DNA from: Viola odorata | Lineage: Eukaryota > Streptophyta > Magnoliopsida > Malpighiales > Violaceae | DNA: 64,000 bases | Reading direction: 5' to 3' | Assembly: GCA_963691705.1 (NCBI GenBank) | Contig: OY829545.1 | Span: 14,521,569 to 14,585,568, forward strand | Shown: piece after piece, positions 24,713-36,162 of the stretch | How positions within the stretch are numbered: position 1 is the first letter of the stretch | Layout: every line of letters begins with the position of its first letter | Program-made: the position numbers and the translations under genes | The notes under the pieces: model-generated | What the model was told of the DNA's origin: nothing | The model's database searches: none | The model's input: the letters and a program-made list of their open reading frames with translations, nothing else

Positions 24713-26521
24713 CTTAATACTTACTTCTTAAATTTGTCATGTAAGAAATAGTGAAGTGACATATAATTAGTAATTCTTTTGAGGTGTTCTATAAATGTCC
24801 ATGGACATATACTATGAGTAATTTTGATTGTATTAAATCGATACATTAAAGCGTATTCGTAAACAATGATTTCATACTTCTTAATGGACCAACCGATTTT
24901 GGTTCGGAGCTTAAAAAGTGCCTATTTATGGTTAGCAAGTGACTATTTTAGTGGGATAAATTTTCAATGATTTTTTTTTTAATATTTCAAAATGTATTAA
25001 AAAAAACTCCATACTGAAGCGAGCATAAATACTTATCTCTAATCTTAAAAGGATAAAAAGTAGGAAGAACACAAACTGTTTTCAAACTAGCTAAATTCAA
25101 CCTCGAAAGACAAAACTTACGAGAGCTCACCGGTCACCAAGGGAATCCCTGAAACAAACAAGTCTGCCAAAATTAAACAACCAAGTCCTTTCTTTAACGG
25201 AAGAATTTTGAAATATGGTTTTTTTTCTTCTTTTTTTGTTAGAGGAACTATTCCAATTTCCATTGTATTGAGTCTCAACCCCACCGAATCGGGTACTCCC
25301 AACTCATATTCTGGTTAACTTCTTTTCGATAGGTTGAAGACAGATGATGGATGCCCAAAAAGAAGATTTTTAGGGTGTTAAGCCAAGAGGTAGAGGCTGT
25401 AGTTAATTACTTAATTTGTAATTTTGTACTGTCCAAAAAAGAAAGGAAAAAATAAAATAAAATAGGCTAATTCATACATTTGCCATTGTATTTGTCCAAA
25501 ATTCTCAATTTAATTCACATGTTGTCCCAAATTCTTTATTCATCTTCATATTTATATATTTATAAATTTTCATAATAGTAAATATGGCTTCCATTAAATA
25601 ATAAATTAATGATAGATTGCTAGTTGAGTATGGACAACAATACCATGACCATGGTTATGGAACATTCAACCAAGATAGCCACGGGTTTGATAGTTCTTCA
25701 ATTCTCTCTTCATTTTCATATCCTCGACATGTGCCTACACCCGAAAATTTTCAACATTCACACTCTTACTATAGGGAACAATAAGAAAATAAAAGATCAT
25801 TTGCCTACTTTCCATAATCCTCTTTTTACCCAGCATCGACACAAAGATATAGGGGAACAAGATGGTGGAGATAGTAGTAGTAATAATCATTACTCTTATT
25901 ATGATTCCCCTAGACATTCATTATAATAACAAAGAATGTATGTGTGTATTGGTATGTATATTTTTTTCCTTATTTTAATTTACAAAGTCTTTCTTATTTG
26001 AGATGATTGTGTAGGTAAAACTTAACTAAGAAATTTATAATTTTAATTAAAATTTAATATGCATACTTTATTATTTATTGATAAAAAATAATAGTTTATA
26101 TATTTATTTGATTAAAAGTACTAATTATCTCCAAACCGATGAAACTTTTTTAGCATTTACAGATTGCATATAGTCACGATGGCCGCGACTATTACATTAT
26201 ACCGTTATTTTTCGCGATTCTGTGACCGTTACGTTACTCGTTACCGTTATTTAAAGTCATTTTATACGTGACTCGAAACGACACAAATATGTGAATGTGC
26301 TCTGTTTGATTAGTTAGCCACATTTATTCATCATAAAATAATTTAATATCCCCAAAAGAATCCTAAAACATAATTTTTTTACCCACTCTTATAATTTCAA
26401 AGTTTTTCTATTGTTTTTAATTTTTAATAAAGTTTATATTTCTTAGTAAAAGTTAATGGGAGAGTTAATAATATTTTTTTTTCTTTCTAAAAAAAAGTAA
26501 GAATTTTGAATTCTTATGTTA
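24713..26521. other. spacer with possible degraded gene fragment near 25.6 kb
   Basis: Mostly AT-rich spacer. At 25625-25797 one frame reads EYGQQYHDHGYGTFNQDSHG and then FDSSSILSSFSYPRHVPTP, a composition suggesting the tail of a Tyr/Gly/His-rich plant protein. It has no start, and I cannot name a family. The rest shows nothing supportable. Confidence 0.35.
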
Positions 26522-26523
26522 TA

Positions 26524-26650
26524 CTCCCTCTGTCCGGTATTAACTGTCTTTTTAGAATAGTAACTTTCAGTAGGTTTTACACTAAAAAGTCAAGTAAAGT
26601 GTACAGTAATTTTCCGTAGGTTTTCGCCACTTAATACCGGACGGAGGGAG
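26524..26650. mobile_element. Stowaway MITE, complete
   Basis: This 127-bp element has ends CTCCCTCTGTCCGGTATTAA and, read inward from the right, CTCCCTCCGTCCGGTATTAA, with TA on both sides (26522-26523, 26651-26652). It is noncoding. These are the hallmarks of Stowaway MITEs mobilised by mariner-like transposases. Confidence 0.9.
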
Positions 26651-26807
26651 TATATGGTTTAGAAAAAAGAGAGTAAACGAATGGTAATTTTAATTTTTTT
26701 TAAATGCAAATGCGATATCATGCAATGAGGTACCAATTATAACAATGCCAAAATATTGTTGCCAATTTTATTTTATTTTTAAAAAATGCCAAAATAACAC
26801 TTATATA

Positions 26808-26933
26808 CTCTCTCTGGAATTTTTTATTTAACTCTTTGCTGTTTTTGTTACTGTAGCAATTACTTGACTTTTTGATTTTTAAGCTACTTTTTGTTACTGT
26901 AGCAAAGAGACAAGTAAAAAATTTCGGAGGGAG
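26808..26933. mobile_element. Stowaway MITE
   Basis: This 126-bp element is flanked by TA (26806-26807, 26934-26935). The left arm is CTCTCTCTGGAATTTTTTA, and the right arm read inward is CTCCCTCCGAAATTTTTTAC. Pairing continues through TTGTTACTGTAGCAA. It lies between another Stowaway and a larger mariner-type element. Confidence 0.85.
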
Positions 26934-27337
26934 TAGTACCTTTAATTTCAGCCCACTTAAAGAAAAAAATCTAACCCCTGCCAAATACTCCCTCCGTTTT
27001 CGATTAATTGTCATTTTCCTACGGTTTTTTTGTTCTCAATTAAATGTCATTTTACATACCCCAATACACTTTATTGACAATTTTACTAAAAGGGCCTCTC
27101 ATTTTCATTGTAATTACCACAGATGCCCTTCCAACCTCTGCGCTTTCTTCTCATTTTAATTGTAGAGGGAATTTCAATAAATTTTTGGTGGGAACCCAAA
27201 ATTTCTTGCCTTTGAATTGCCGCTTTCCTTTTTTCGTCTGCTCCATTTCACTTCCTTCATTTCTCTTACCAATAGGAGACCTTTGTTAATCTTTCTCCCA
27301 ATCTTCCTTCTTCAATTTAGGCGACAATTTCTTAGAA

Positions 27338-28124
27338 ATGGAAGGCTTCAATTATTTCGAGGATTCTCAATATGACAGCGTTATGGATTTCGATTCACAT
27401 ATGAATCCATTTGTGAAGGAATCTATTTGTTCAGACGCCGAGGACGAATGCAAGATTGTGGAGGATACATACGCAGAGGATGAAGAAATGGTGTGTGACG
27501 ACTGCGCCGTAGAGAAGAAGGTCCATTCAACGGCTAGGAATGGGTCTACAAATCTGGGTGAGAATCCTCGAAATAATTGTTCAGACGCCGAGGACGAATG
27601 CAAGATTGTGGAGGATACATACGCAGATGAAGAAATGGTGTGTGACGACCGCGCCGTAGAGAAGAAGGTCCATTCAACGGCTGGGAATGGGTCTACAAAT
27701 CTGGGTGAGAATCCTCGACATAATTGTTCAGAAGCCGAGGGCGAATGCAAGATTGTGGAGGATACATACGCAGATGATGAAGAAATGGTGTGACGACCGC
27801 GCCGTAGAGAAGAAGGTCCATTCAACGGCTAGGAATGGGTCTACAAATCTGAGTAATCTGAAAGATGAAGTGATCATGGTGGATGATGATTCTGAGAGGG
27901 TTGGGGTTGACAAGCGAGAAATTGTGGTGATTGATGACGACGATAATGAAGAAGAGAAGGGCCAGACATCTGTTGAAGGACGTTCGCATCCTAGGGTTTA
28001 GAAAGGAGATAGAGATTTTGATCTTAACAAAATTCCTCTATCAGGTTTGCTGAAATTTTCAGACCCTTCATTGGAAAAACCCTTCATTGAGATTATGTGC
28101 AAGTATCAATCCAAGTACTATTAG
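27338..28124 (+). pseudogene. acidic internally repeated ORF of a mariner-type element, broken
   Basis: ATG at 27338 opens MEGFNYFEDSQYDSVMDFDS. Three tandem repeats of about 50 residues follow (DNA periods 150 and 147 bp, from 27428, 27578 and 27725), each with SDAEDECKIVEDTYA..EEMVCDD.AVEKKVHSTA.NGSTNLG. In the third copy two bases of GTGTGTGACG are missing at about 27790, so the frame ends at 27793. The continuation lies in another frame, rich in Asp/Glu, with TAG at 27999-28001 and a further open stretch (DFDLNKIPLSGLLKFSDPSL) to a stop at 28122-28124. A related start (EGVYFDDSQLDSCIEFD) occurs inside the element at 37.7-38.8 kb. Function unknown. Confidence 0.6.
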
Positions 28125-28319
28125 TCTTCTACCAGAATGTTGTTGTAGTTTGTAGATAACTGTGGTTGTTTGTTCCTTTTTGTATGAACTGGACATATAT
28201 CAGTATGTATCTTTTTGTGTATTTTGGAATCGATTAAATTTTGTGCCTTTCTACTGTAATCGATTGAATATCAATGGAATTCCTTTTCACTTTCAATGTT
28301 TTTGCATTCGGCTAATGAT

Positions 28320-28720
28320 TTGTTATTGAATTCCATGTATACCAAGGCAGAATCGTAAGAAAAGATGAAACCTTTCAGCCTCCTGGGGATGAATTGCTAC
28401 TGTTGTTATTGCGATTCACGTAACAATTGCAGAATTGTAAGACAGTATGGATGTTTTTCTATGCTGAGTATGAATTGTCCCTGCTGTTATTGAATTCCAT
28501 GTATCAATTATTGAATTGTAAGACATGATGAATCTTTTAGCCTTCATGGGAATGAGTTCCCTCTGTTGTTATTGCAATACATATAGCAGAAACAGAATTG
28601 TTAGTCAATATGGATGGTTTTGCTGCCTAAGAATGAAACTTGTAGCCTTCTGGGAACTCATTGCCTCTATTGTCATTGCAATCAATTGTTGAGCTATAAT
28701 AGTATGGATGTTTTTGCATC
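28320..28720. repeat. degenerate tandem repeats with TGTTATTG cores
   Basis: Three to four diverged units, roughly 120-160 bp long, share TGTTATTGAATTCCATGTATNA, AGAATTGTAAGACA, TATGGATGTTTTT and TTTNAGCCTNCTGGGAATGA. The unit boundaries are blurred. It lies within the candidate large mariner-type element. Confidence 0.5.
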
Positions 28721-29950
28721 GTGGGAATGACTTAAGCATGTTCTTCCTTTCCGTGTTCATTTATTCATGTTCAGAACAGAAAGAACAGGAAGCAATTTCC
28801 TTTGATCATCATGGAAGAGGTAATGATGAGCTGGAGCAATTTCCTTAAGATTCAGGGAATCGAAGTCTGTTGTATTCTAACAGGAAGCGCATGAAAAACA
28901 GGGTATGCTTTGTGATATACCCCTATGTTGGCAACTGAAGCATGCCCATAGTAGCAAAATCATGGCATCTGGCATCAATGTGTATTTAAAATTCCCTTTA
29001 TAAAGCTTTTCCAGCGAGTTCAGTCTTTGCTAATCCAAACTAATAAAATGTTGAGAATGCTTGTGACAGATTCCTCATTTCTTTCTTTCTTTTTTGGTAT
29101 AAACAGATTCCTCATTTCTTCTAAACACAATGGGATTAAAATTTTAAAATATATGTTTCCAATGTTTTGAATAACTAAGGTTTGACAATTTCAACAAAAA
29201 AATAAATCCTTTTCATGTGCAAGAAAACCCAAACAACAAAAATTAGCACATCTGATCAGTTAAATTTCATCTTGCACATACCACCTCATGTGATGTATAT
29301 TTTTCATGACTCGAAAATTCCAAATAGTAGTAGGTGAAAGTATAGAATAAAATAGCTAACGTGGAACTCTTCCTCTCACTATCCATGTGCATGCTTTACA
29401 CACACACACTCACACTCCTAGACACAAGCATGCAAGCAAACAGCTAGAACTGCCTAGCGGAAAACCAAGTGAGCCTTCTGGACAAAAAACATTACTCATA
29501 GTTTTGAACTTGATTTAATCAGAACTTTAATACACCAAAATAGCTAAAATGAGCAATATAGTTGCAACCATTCTTGTAATCTGATAAGAGAAGAATATCA
29601 TAAATGGTAGTAAGAATTGCAATTATACACAAGTTCTTGCAAGAATGTACAGTAAACTCGTACCCCGGATGACAGCAACAAAGACATAATTCTCGACAAG
29701 GCTGAGCCAAAACAAGTGCATATGTACAGAACAGGACAACAGGTGCATATAGGTTGGCTTCCTCTGTGCAGATAAAATTTACACAACGTTAACCATGGAC
29801 AACAGTTAATGCATTCAGCTGTAATGCAAATCCACTAACAACAACAATTCTGAGGCTTTAATAGTGGACAGTATTAGTTCATGCAATATCTATAGACAAT
29901 TGAGATGCATAAGGAATAAGAAGCCATAATGATTAGATAATATACAAAAT

Positions 29951-30190
29951 ACACATTAGTTAATTGCATGGTAAGGAAACTATACTCCCAAAATATCAGA
30001 TTACTTCATATTTCCAATACCATATTACATCACCCTAGCTACTACACACAATACACATCAGTTAATTGCATGTGTTTTGAAAAATACAGTGGTTGATCTA
30101 ACCTGTCAAAATGGTAAGAAAATTAAACCCCCAAAAAAGCAGACTACTTCATCTTTCCAGTACCACATTACATCACCCTAGCTACTACAC
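29951..30190. repeat. imperfect local duplication (about 141-bp offset)
   Basis: ATTACATCACCCTAGCTACTACAC, CAGNTTACTTCATNTTTCCANTACCA and GGTAAGRAAA each occur twice at a similar offset, and ACACATYAGTTAATTGCATG also recurs at a shorter offset. This suggests an old duplication followed by rearrangement beside the transposase gene. Confidence 0.5.
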
Positions 30191-30383
30191 TATAATTTGT
30201 ACTGCTATTCACCAACCACGCAAAAAATGTCATGCCACTATTTGATGTGCCTCTGGCTCCAAAATCCATCTTTCAACCATTATGACAACCTGGTAAACAT
30301 TATTTATGAGGTAGTCAATGACATAAAATATTACTGTATATCACTGTATGGGATGCTTAATCAAGAACTAACACTTACAATGA

Positions 30384-31973
30384 CTACTGAGGCAGGTGAG
30401 CAATTGCAGCTTCAATGAAAATTGAATCACATGGAAGCCTTGAAGGTAAACTGCCTAGCCTTTCCAACTGATGTTTCTGTAAGTGAGGGATTTTGTATGT
30501 ATTGGAACCTAGGGTTCTTAGAACTTCGATCATGCAAGATTGAAGAGTGATGAAAATATAGTTTGATTTTTTACATGAAAACTCTTTAAATGACTTCTCA
30601 ACAGCAGCAATCAATTGCACAACAGAGTTTGCACACTCTTTTTCTTGCAAAGATTGAATTGCCCTAAAGAACCCCAAATCCAACACATTAAGATCAGGGG
30701 AATTAGGTGGTTGGCATAATATCTTCACATTTAAACCAGAATTTTGTACGGCTAGTAAGAAATCAACATCATCATCATATATGTGGGTCTTAGCATTATC
30801 TTGCTGAATTAGAATTGGCTTTGTGATGCTATCCCTAGGCCATTTCTCTTTAATTGCTGGCAGAATTTTTGAAATCATGAATCTTCTAATGACATCTCTA
30901 CTAATCTTTGGGATTGCTTTCACTTCTAAAGTCCCAGCAACTCTATTAACACTAGACCTAATGGCAGGAGCCTCCTCAACCATTGCAAACACACCTAGTT
31001 TACCATCAAAAGTGCAGTTCCCTTCAGAGTCATACCTTGGTCTAGCAACCGCCGCCATGAACATGATCTTTGGAATGAAATTGGTGCTTCTGCAGGTTCG
31101 CACAGGTGCCTCTTCATTTGCCAAAAGGTAGTATGCCTGGATCTTTCTTTTCATGCTGAACCATTTCTCATCGATGTGGACTACATTGTCCATTTCAAGA
31201 AATGTGGGATTCGTTCCAACAGTTGCTGGGTCTATCATGGAAAGACAGTGTTATATCCTTTGAAAATGATTCCGCTCTGTCAATGATGGATGAATGTAAT
31301 TGTTGTGCCGTTTTAGTTCATTGCTCTTCAATTTCTTGAATAAAACAGTAGTTGACACACCCAAAGCTTGCGCAAGACATCTTAGGGTTGTCCTCTTTTT
31401 CAAAGGAACGTCTCGCACCTTTTGTAAGTCAATCTCGACCCTCTTTCTCCCACAATTTCTCACTCTCATTTTGGAGATGTTGTGGTTGGCAGATTCCTTT
31501 CCTCTTCTCCAAATGCGTTGAATTGTTCTGATGGAGACTCTGAAGCGAACAGCTACCTCCTTTGTTACACTTTTGTTAAGCTTGCCGTTGTCGCTTTGTT
31601 GAAGGAGCATGGAGTAAGCAAGCATTCGTTCGTAATCATTCAGCTCTTTTCTACTATTGTTGGGCCGCAGGTGATTGTCAACTTCCAAGTTGAAACAGAA
31701 GGACGGTTAGAACATACGAAAATTTTGTAAAATCGAACAGAATAATTGTTAATCCTACCAAAGATACAAACTTACCTTCATCGTGGAATTGTGTTTCTGC
31801 ATCCCTACATTGTCTGTCTTTCATAATCTTCATCATTCAGCTCTGAAAATTGGGTGAGGAATTCATCATCTTCATCACTGAAGTAATGAATTTGAGGTGA
31901 TGGAGTATTGAGAAGATTTTGTGGGAAGGAGATGGATGAATCGCTTTCGTAATCTGTCATTGTTGGATCGTGA
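30384..31973 (-). pseudogene. Mariner-like (Tc1/mariner) transposase, interrupted
   Basis: This is the DDE transposase of a plant mariner-like element, the class that mobilises Stowaway MITEs. The main exon runs 31685 to 30384. The N-terminal half (31251-31688) has the helix-turn-helix region SVTKEVAVRFRVSIRTIQRI and a second LRCLAQALGVSTTVLFKKL. The C-terminal half (30384-31238) has the catalytic blocks HIDEKWF, ILIQQDNAKTH and PPNSPDLNVLDLGFF. The halves are in the same frame and separated only by TAA at 31251-31253. An upstream exon ending at a GT donor (about 31786) gives DAETQFHDE joined to VDNHLRPNN. Further upstream an ATG at about 31960 begins an acidic stretch (SDEDDEF) in a frame offset by one base from the exon end; an ATG at 31833 is in frame. 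One nonsense codon thus breaks an otherwise intact-looking protein. Confidence 0.85.
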
Positions 31974-32320
31974 GGAACAGTGAACGAATAGGGAGAAGTA
32001 ATTCTACAGAAAGGAGAAGGGGTGATTTATGAAAAATAGGACTGCCAAACGTTAAAGTTAGTGGATTGTTGACATTTTCTATTTGAATTCAAACATATTT
32101 GGTGAAAATTTTGGCGGAGAACGAAAATGAAATTTCTTGTAAACCTAACCGCGCGTCAATTTTGGGAGGGAAGGGAATTTTGCCTGAGGATGAAGGAGTG
32201 GTACAACCACTGTGAATTGATGAAAAAGCAGGGGCAAACATGTAAGGAAAATCAAACAATAATAAAGAAAGGAAACACTCCCTCTGTTCCAAAACGTCAG
32301 TTATATGGTAACAGAGGGAG

Positions 32321-33290
32321 TATATTATAGTACTATTAAGCAAAAAATAAGTAGAGGCTGTAATTCTGTGAAGCATCAAACTCAATCCAATCTTGGTTCC
32401 ATAAATGGCGAGGGACATCAGACAAGTGGAATCTTATCGCCAACCACCTAACACTCCATACATTAATGACGCATCATCACGATTCATGATTGGGATTGAT
32501 AACCCAAATGCTTGCAATAATGCGCATCCCTTATTGCTAACATTTCAATATTGCTAGCGTTTAGCTGATCTGGGTAACGGTGCGTCATCTCAATATTCCT
32601 TTTGTAGTTTGTGTCGTTCGTTTAATAAATTATTCTTAATTTTTATAATATAGTCAATTTAAATTATTTAATATAAAGTAGAAAAATTATTATTTAATGT
32701 CAAAAATATTTTGAAAAATCGTAATTGAATATTAACTTTGTTTAGGAACGCAGGAATAATAACACTTGCATCATTTATTGAAGTGTTGATTGAATCATAT
32801 AAACTACGTCTTTGGTGCACTTCATTATTTATTATTACTAGGTGGACGTGGGCCCATTAGAAACCTTGGGTTGGACCTCTTCTTTGGTGTACTTCAAATC
32901 CTTTTGCTACCCGACCACCAAGCCCCATCTCCTGCCAATCCTAATTCCTAAGACTTGGGTTGGACCTCTTCTATTCTGTTAAAAAAAAATTAAATTTTAA
33001 ATATATGCTTGGCCCACTACTGCAGTAAGTTTATTAAATATTTGAAAAACAATAGGAGTATCATTACTTAGTCGATAAACCTGTTAGGAATTAAAAGAAA
33101 AACAAGATATCAATAAGTTTATATTTTAATGATACTTATAAAAAAATAGACACTTAATTAAAAATTTGGGTTAATGACATATTTGATTCATGTGTAAAAA
33201 AAATTAGTTGACACGAGGAGAAAAAACCAGATACTTAGAGCTGACCAATTTTAAAAAATTAGTAATCTTACCAAATACTACCCAGATTTT
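32321..33290. other. AT-rich spacer
   Basis: No gene or element ends were recognised. A repeated phrase GGGTTGGACCTCTTCT occurs at about 32868 and 32953. Confidence 0.45.
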
Positions 33291-34800
33291 TTTAGCTGAC
33301 CAATTTGGGCTAAAAAAATGTTACAACGAGATTAGTGCAATGATTGAGCTCCAATTGATATGGTTTTACCACCTATTTTTATGCATTTTAATATGGGAAT
33401 TCTATTGATTTCGATATAAATTCCATAGTCATTGTAGAAAACATATATGAAGGGCAAATGTGGAAAAAAGAGCAAAATTAGGTCAATTCTGGGCATGATA
33501 AGGGCAGACACCTTTCTTGGCCGATCTCTTGGTCAAGACGAGTCACCTGACTGGCAGAATCCTAGATCATGAGCGACAACTCGAAGTTTGAAGTCTGGTT
33601 GAGTGTGATTTGATGGCTTAATTGTAGAAGAGTTGGAGTGGCGTCCAAACTTATTTACCTCAACACCGAAGACTTTTAATTTAAGAGGATGAGTGAATTA
33701 GATACAATTAAAGTTTAAGTAGGATTTATCTTATTCTTATTTTATTTTTATTAGAGATATTATTGGCAGAGGGTTCTATAAATACTCTGCCTAGGTTTTT
33801 GAGAAAGGAGGACACTCTCGACCTTGCCCAAAACTTGAATCTCTCTTGGTTTTCATCCTTGTTGCCGATTTCAACTTTGCTCCATTCGAAACGAAGGATT
33901 CTTAGTATTTCGATATATATTTTGTTTACTTTCAACGTGAGTATGAGTAGCTAAATAATTATTTATAGTAGAAGCATTTAAAGCATGTGTATAAGTATGC
34001 ATGAGACCTAATTGCTCTTTATTAATCTTTAAATCTGCATTTCACTAATCTCATAATAATTGTATTGTGTTTTCTTTTTAGTTTTAGATTTGACCAATCT
34101 AACATTAAATTGATTATCACAACTGTCATTCTTCTTGACCACGACAACCCGTCTTGGGTCACTTACGTGCCAAGAGGATCGAAGTAGACAACTAGCGCTG
34201 ATGGATCTACCGCGAACTAGCCCGGAGTACTTCTAGTGTGAAAGGTTAACCTGATTTAGTCCCGATTGATAACCGAGAATACTAGGTTTGAAGTTGTCTT
34301 CCCTTAATCAATCATCAGCCAATTTAGTAAACTCTTTAACCAGCAAGGTGCTAGTTGGTTAGAAATCATCTCTAAGCGTACCTGAGGTGGTTTGGACACA
34401 AGAGGGAAGTAGGGTTCATAAGCGTACCTTGATCCTATAGCAACTCTGTAGATTGAAGATGAATATCCCTGCGTCAATGATTGTTGCTTATATCTCATCG
34501 CTTGCTAAGCTTCTATTAGGAGTCTCTCTCATCTGATTGTTTCGTCTTGATGTGTCTCTTGACCAAGAATCGTATTCTTGGTTTGAATCGTTTACTTATT
34601 TTATTTACTTTTCAATCTCTAGTTTTAAAACAATCCCCCCAATTTCACCTAAGTGTTACCCCTGATTTCTACAAGCACACACGAAAATCACACCAGTATT
34701 CTCTGAGGATCGAACCTCTTACTTGCTATCTACAATTAACTTGTTCCTAATAGTAAATTGTATTTAATAATTATTTTTTACGGACTCGACACCCATTATG
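33290..34800 (-). mobile_element. LTR-like retroelement relic (second copy, opposite orientation)
   Basis: Read on the minus strand from about 34795, it begins GGGTGTCGAGTCCG, continues to GAGGTTCGATCCTCAGAGAA, GGTTAAAGAGTTTACTAAATTG and GTCGTGGTCAAGAAG, and fades after about 33300. Layout and phrases parallel the relic at 7.9-9.25 kb. No protein domains are seen. The family (Ty3/gypsy or a non-autonomous large LTR element) and exact borders are not certain. Confidence 0.4.
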
Positions 34801-35724
34801 TAATCTCTTTTTACTCATTTTATATTTTCCAATAATTGTGTCATAAATATCTGCGAATGAACTATACTCTCTCCGTTACTAGAAAGAGGATTTCACTAGG
34901 ATTAAGAAAGCAATGAATTACTCTTGATTGGCGGAAAAAAAACCTTCAATACTTAATTTTTATCAGTTTTGGTACCATAAACTCAATTAATTACTCAACT
35001 AAATCAGTTAATTAAATGCTCCATCATGTTTATTAGCTCCCTCCAAAATATCATTTATTTAGAATCGGAGCAAGTATTTTTTTTTTTAACATTTTCAATT
35101 ACAATAATTCTCTTCATTTTTTTCAATATTTTTAATTAAAAATAATTATTATCTTAATACATGAAATTTTAATTAACGGTCAAAAACATGTAATTATCTC
35201 TAACAGATTTAAGAAGTTGTTAGTTCTTCAAACTCGAGCTTAATTGTTGGGAAGCACTCGTCGGTCGTCACAATATAAAGTATGACCAAGACTAGTAAAT
35301 CGTACTATAAAAATTAATACTAAATTAGACCAATAATTGTTGCTTTCATTATTTTTTCACTCTCATTTCTTATATTCCGCAACATGTAGTTATTATATGA
35401 CCTCAGAGTGCTGAAAGACGTGATCTCCTACGACTCAGAAGACACAGAGTAAAAAAAAGGGAAAAAATTATATGGAGTAATTAAGAGAATTAAATAGATA
35501 AAAGAATGAGCAATTAAAAGAACTAAAAACAACCCAAAGAAAAAAGAATTAAAAAGAACTTTAATACACTTTTTTTTCCAATATTAATTAACGCTGGGCG
35601 TACATGCATATTTAACAATCTGAACTGAAGTAAAACAAACAAATTAAGATGCCTACTAATTAAAAAATAAAAGAAGAAGAAGAAGGTGCATACTTATTGA
35701 AAGTACCTTCTTGAGTACATATAG
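34801..35724. other. AT-rich spacer with Stowaway-end-like fragments
   Basis: CTCTCTCCGTTACTAG (34867) and CTCCCTCCAAAATATCATTT (35038) look like single Stowaway termini without clear partners. The part next to 35725 is probably 3' UTR of NIMIN copy 3. Confidence 0.4.
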
Positions 35725-36162
35725 TTAAAGCGAAAGGTTGAGGTCTAAGCTTTCTTGATTCTTTTCTTTTGCATCACCGCCGTTTTTTTCTTGATCGGAG
35801 GGGTCTGTCAGAGTGACAAGGGAGGTACCATTTTTAGTACCACCACTACCACTCTCTTTCAAGAAATCTTCTGGTTGAAATGAAGGTTTCCAAGCAGTAG
35901 TACTAGCACTCACCTGCTGCTGTGTCTGCATCTTTTCTTGATCATCTGATCCATTAATATAATTAATCTTGGTCTCCTTCATCATTGCACGAAGATGATG
36001 ATGATGATCTGAACCGTTCATCATGAGGAGTTGGTCACGTGTCTCTTGAATGCTGCGTATGATGGCAAAGAACTTCTCCATTTTTTCCTCCTCCTTCATC
36101 TCATCATCTTCATCTTCCCACGCTAATTTCCTCTTCCTTCCCTTCCGCTGCTGCTGCTCCAT
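35725..36162 (-). CDS. NIMIN: NIMIN-like (NPR1-interacting) protein, copy 3
   Basis: This intronless gene encodes 145 residues. The frame is open further upstream but lacks an ATG there, so the ATG at 36162 is chosen. In order: basic N-terminus (RKGRKRKLAW), acidic EDEDDEMKEEEK, MEKFFAIIRSIQETRDQL (28-45; the FF motif, close to the DxFFK-type NPR1 contact), a His/Met stretch, AWKPSFQPEDF (90-100; EDF motif) and LDLNLSL at the end (139-145; EAR motif). Together these mark a nuclear NPR1 modulator in salicylic acid defence signalling. A CGTCA (TGACG on minus) at 36380-36384, about 220 bp upstream, is a candidate TGA site. All expected motifs are present. Confidence 0.92.
   Translation of the reverse strand: MEQQQRKGRKRKLAWEDEDDEMKEEEKMEKFFAIIRSIQETRDQLLMMNGSDHHHHLRAMMKETKINYINGSDDQEKMQTQQQVSASTTAWKPSFQPEDFLKESGSGGTKNGTSLVTLTDPSDQEKNGGDAKEKNQESLDLNLSL

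Larger units (their letters stand above)
26988..32320 (-). mobile_element. candidate large mariner-type element (about 5.3 kb)
   Basis: The left end CTCCCTCCGTTTTCGATTAA follows TA (26986-26987). The right end, read inward, is CTCCCTCTGTTACCATATAA and is followed by TA (32321-32322). Between them are an acidic repeat ORF on plus and a mariner transposase pseudogene on minus. The right terminus carries an extra inverted CTCCCTCTGTTCC (32278-32290), a fold-back like those of the elements at 23.8 and 37.7 kb. Similarity between the two ends is limited to the terminal dozen bases. An alternative is several elements side by side, with the transposase element's true left end undetected. Confidence 0.5.

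Noticed and set aside
25117..25302. 61-codon minus-strand frame as a gene fragment
   Set aside because: No domain recognised, no splice context and no repeat relationship; composition alone is not evidence.
27367..27825. 152-codon minus-strand frame opposite the acidic repeat ORF
   Set aside because: It mirrors the tandem DNA repeats on the opposite strand. The acidic plus frame has the ATG and a related ORF in another element.
32278..32320. Independent 43-bp Stowaway hairpin
   Set aside because: The left flank is CA, not TA, and the same inverted inner terminus occurs in two other elements, so it is better read as the right end of the larger element.
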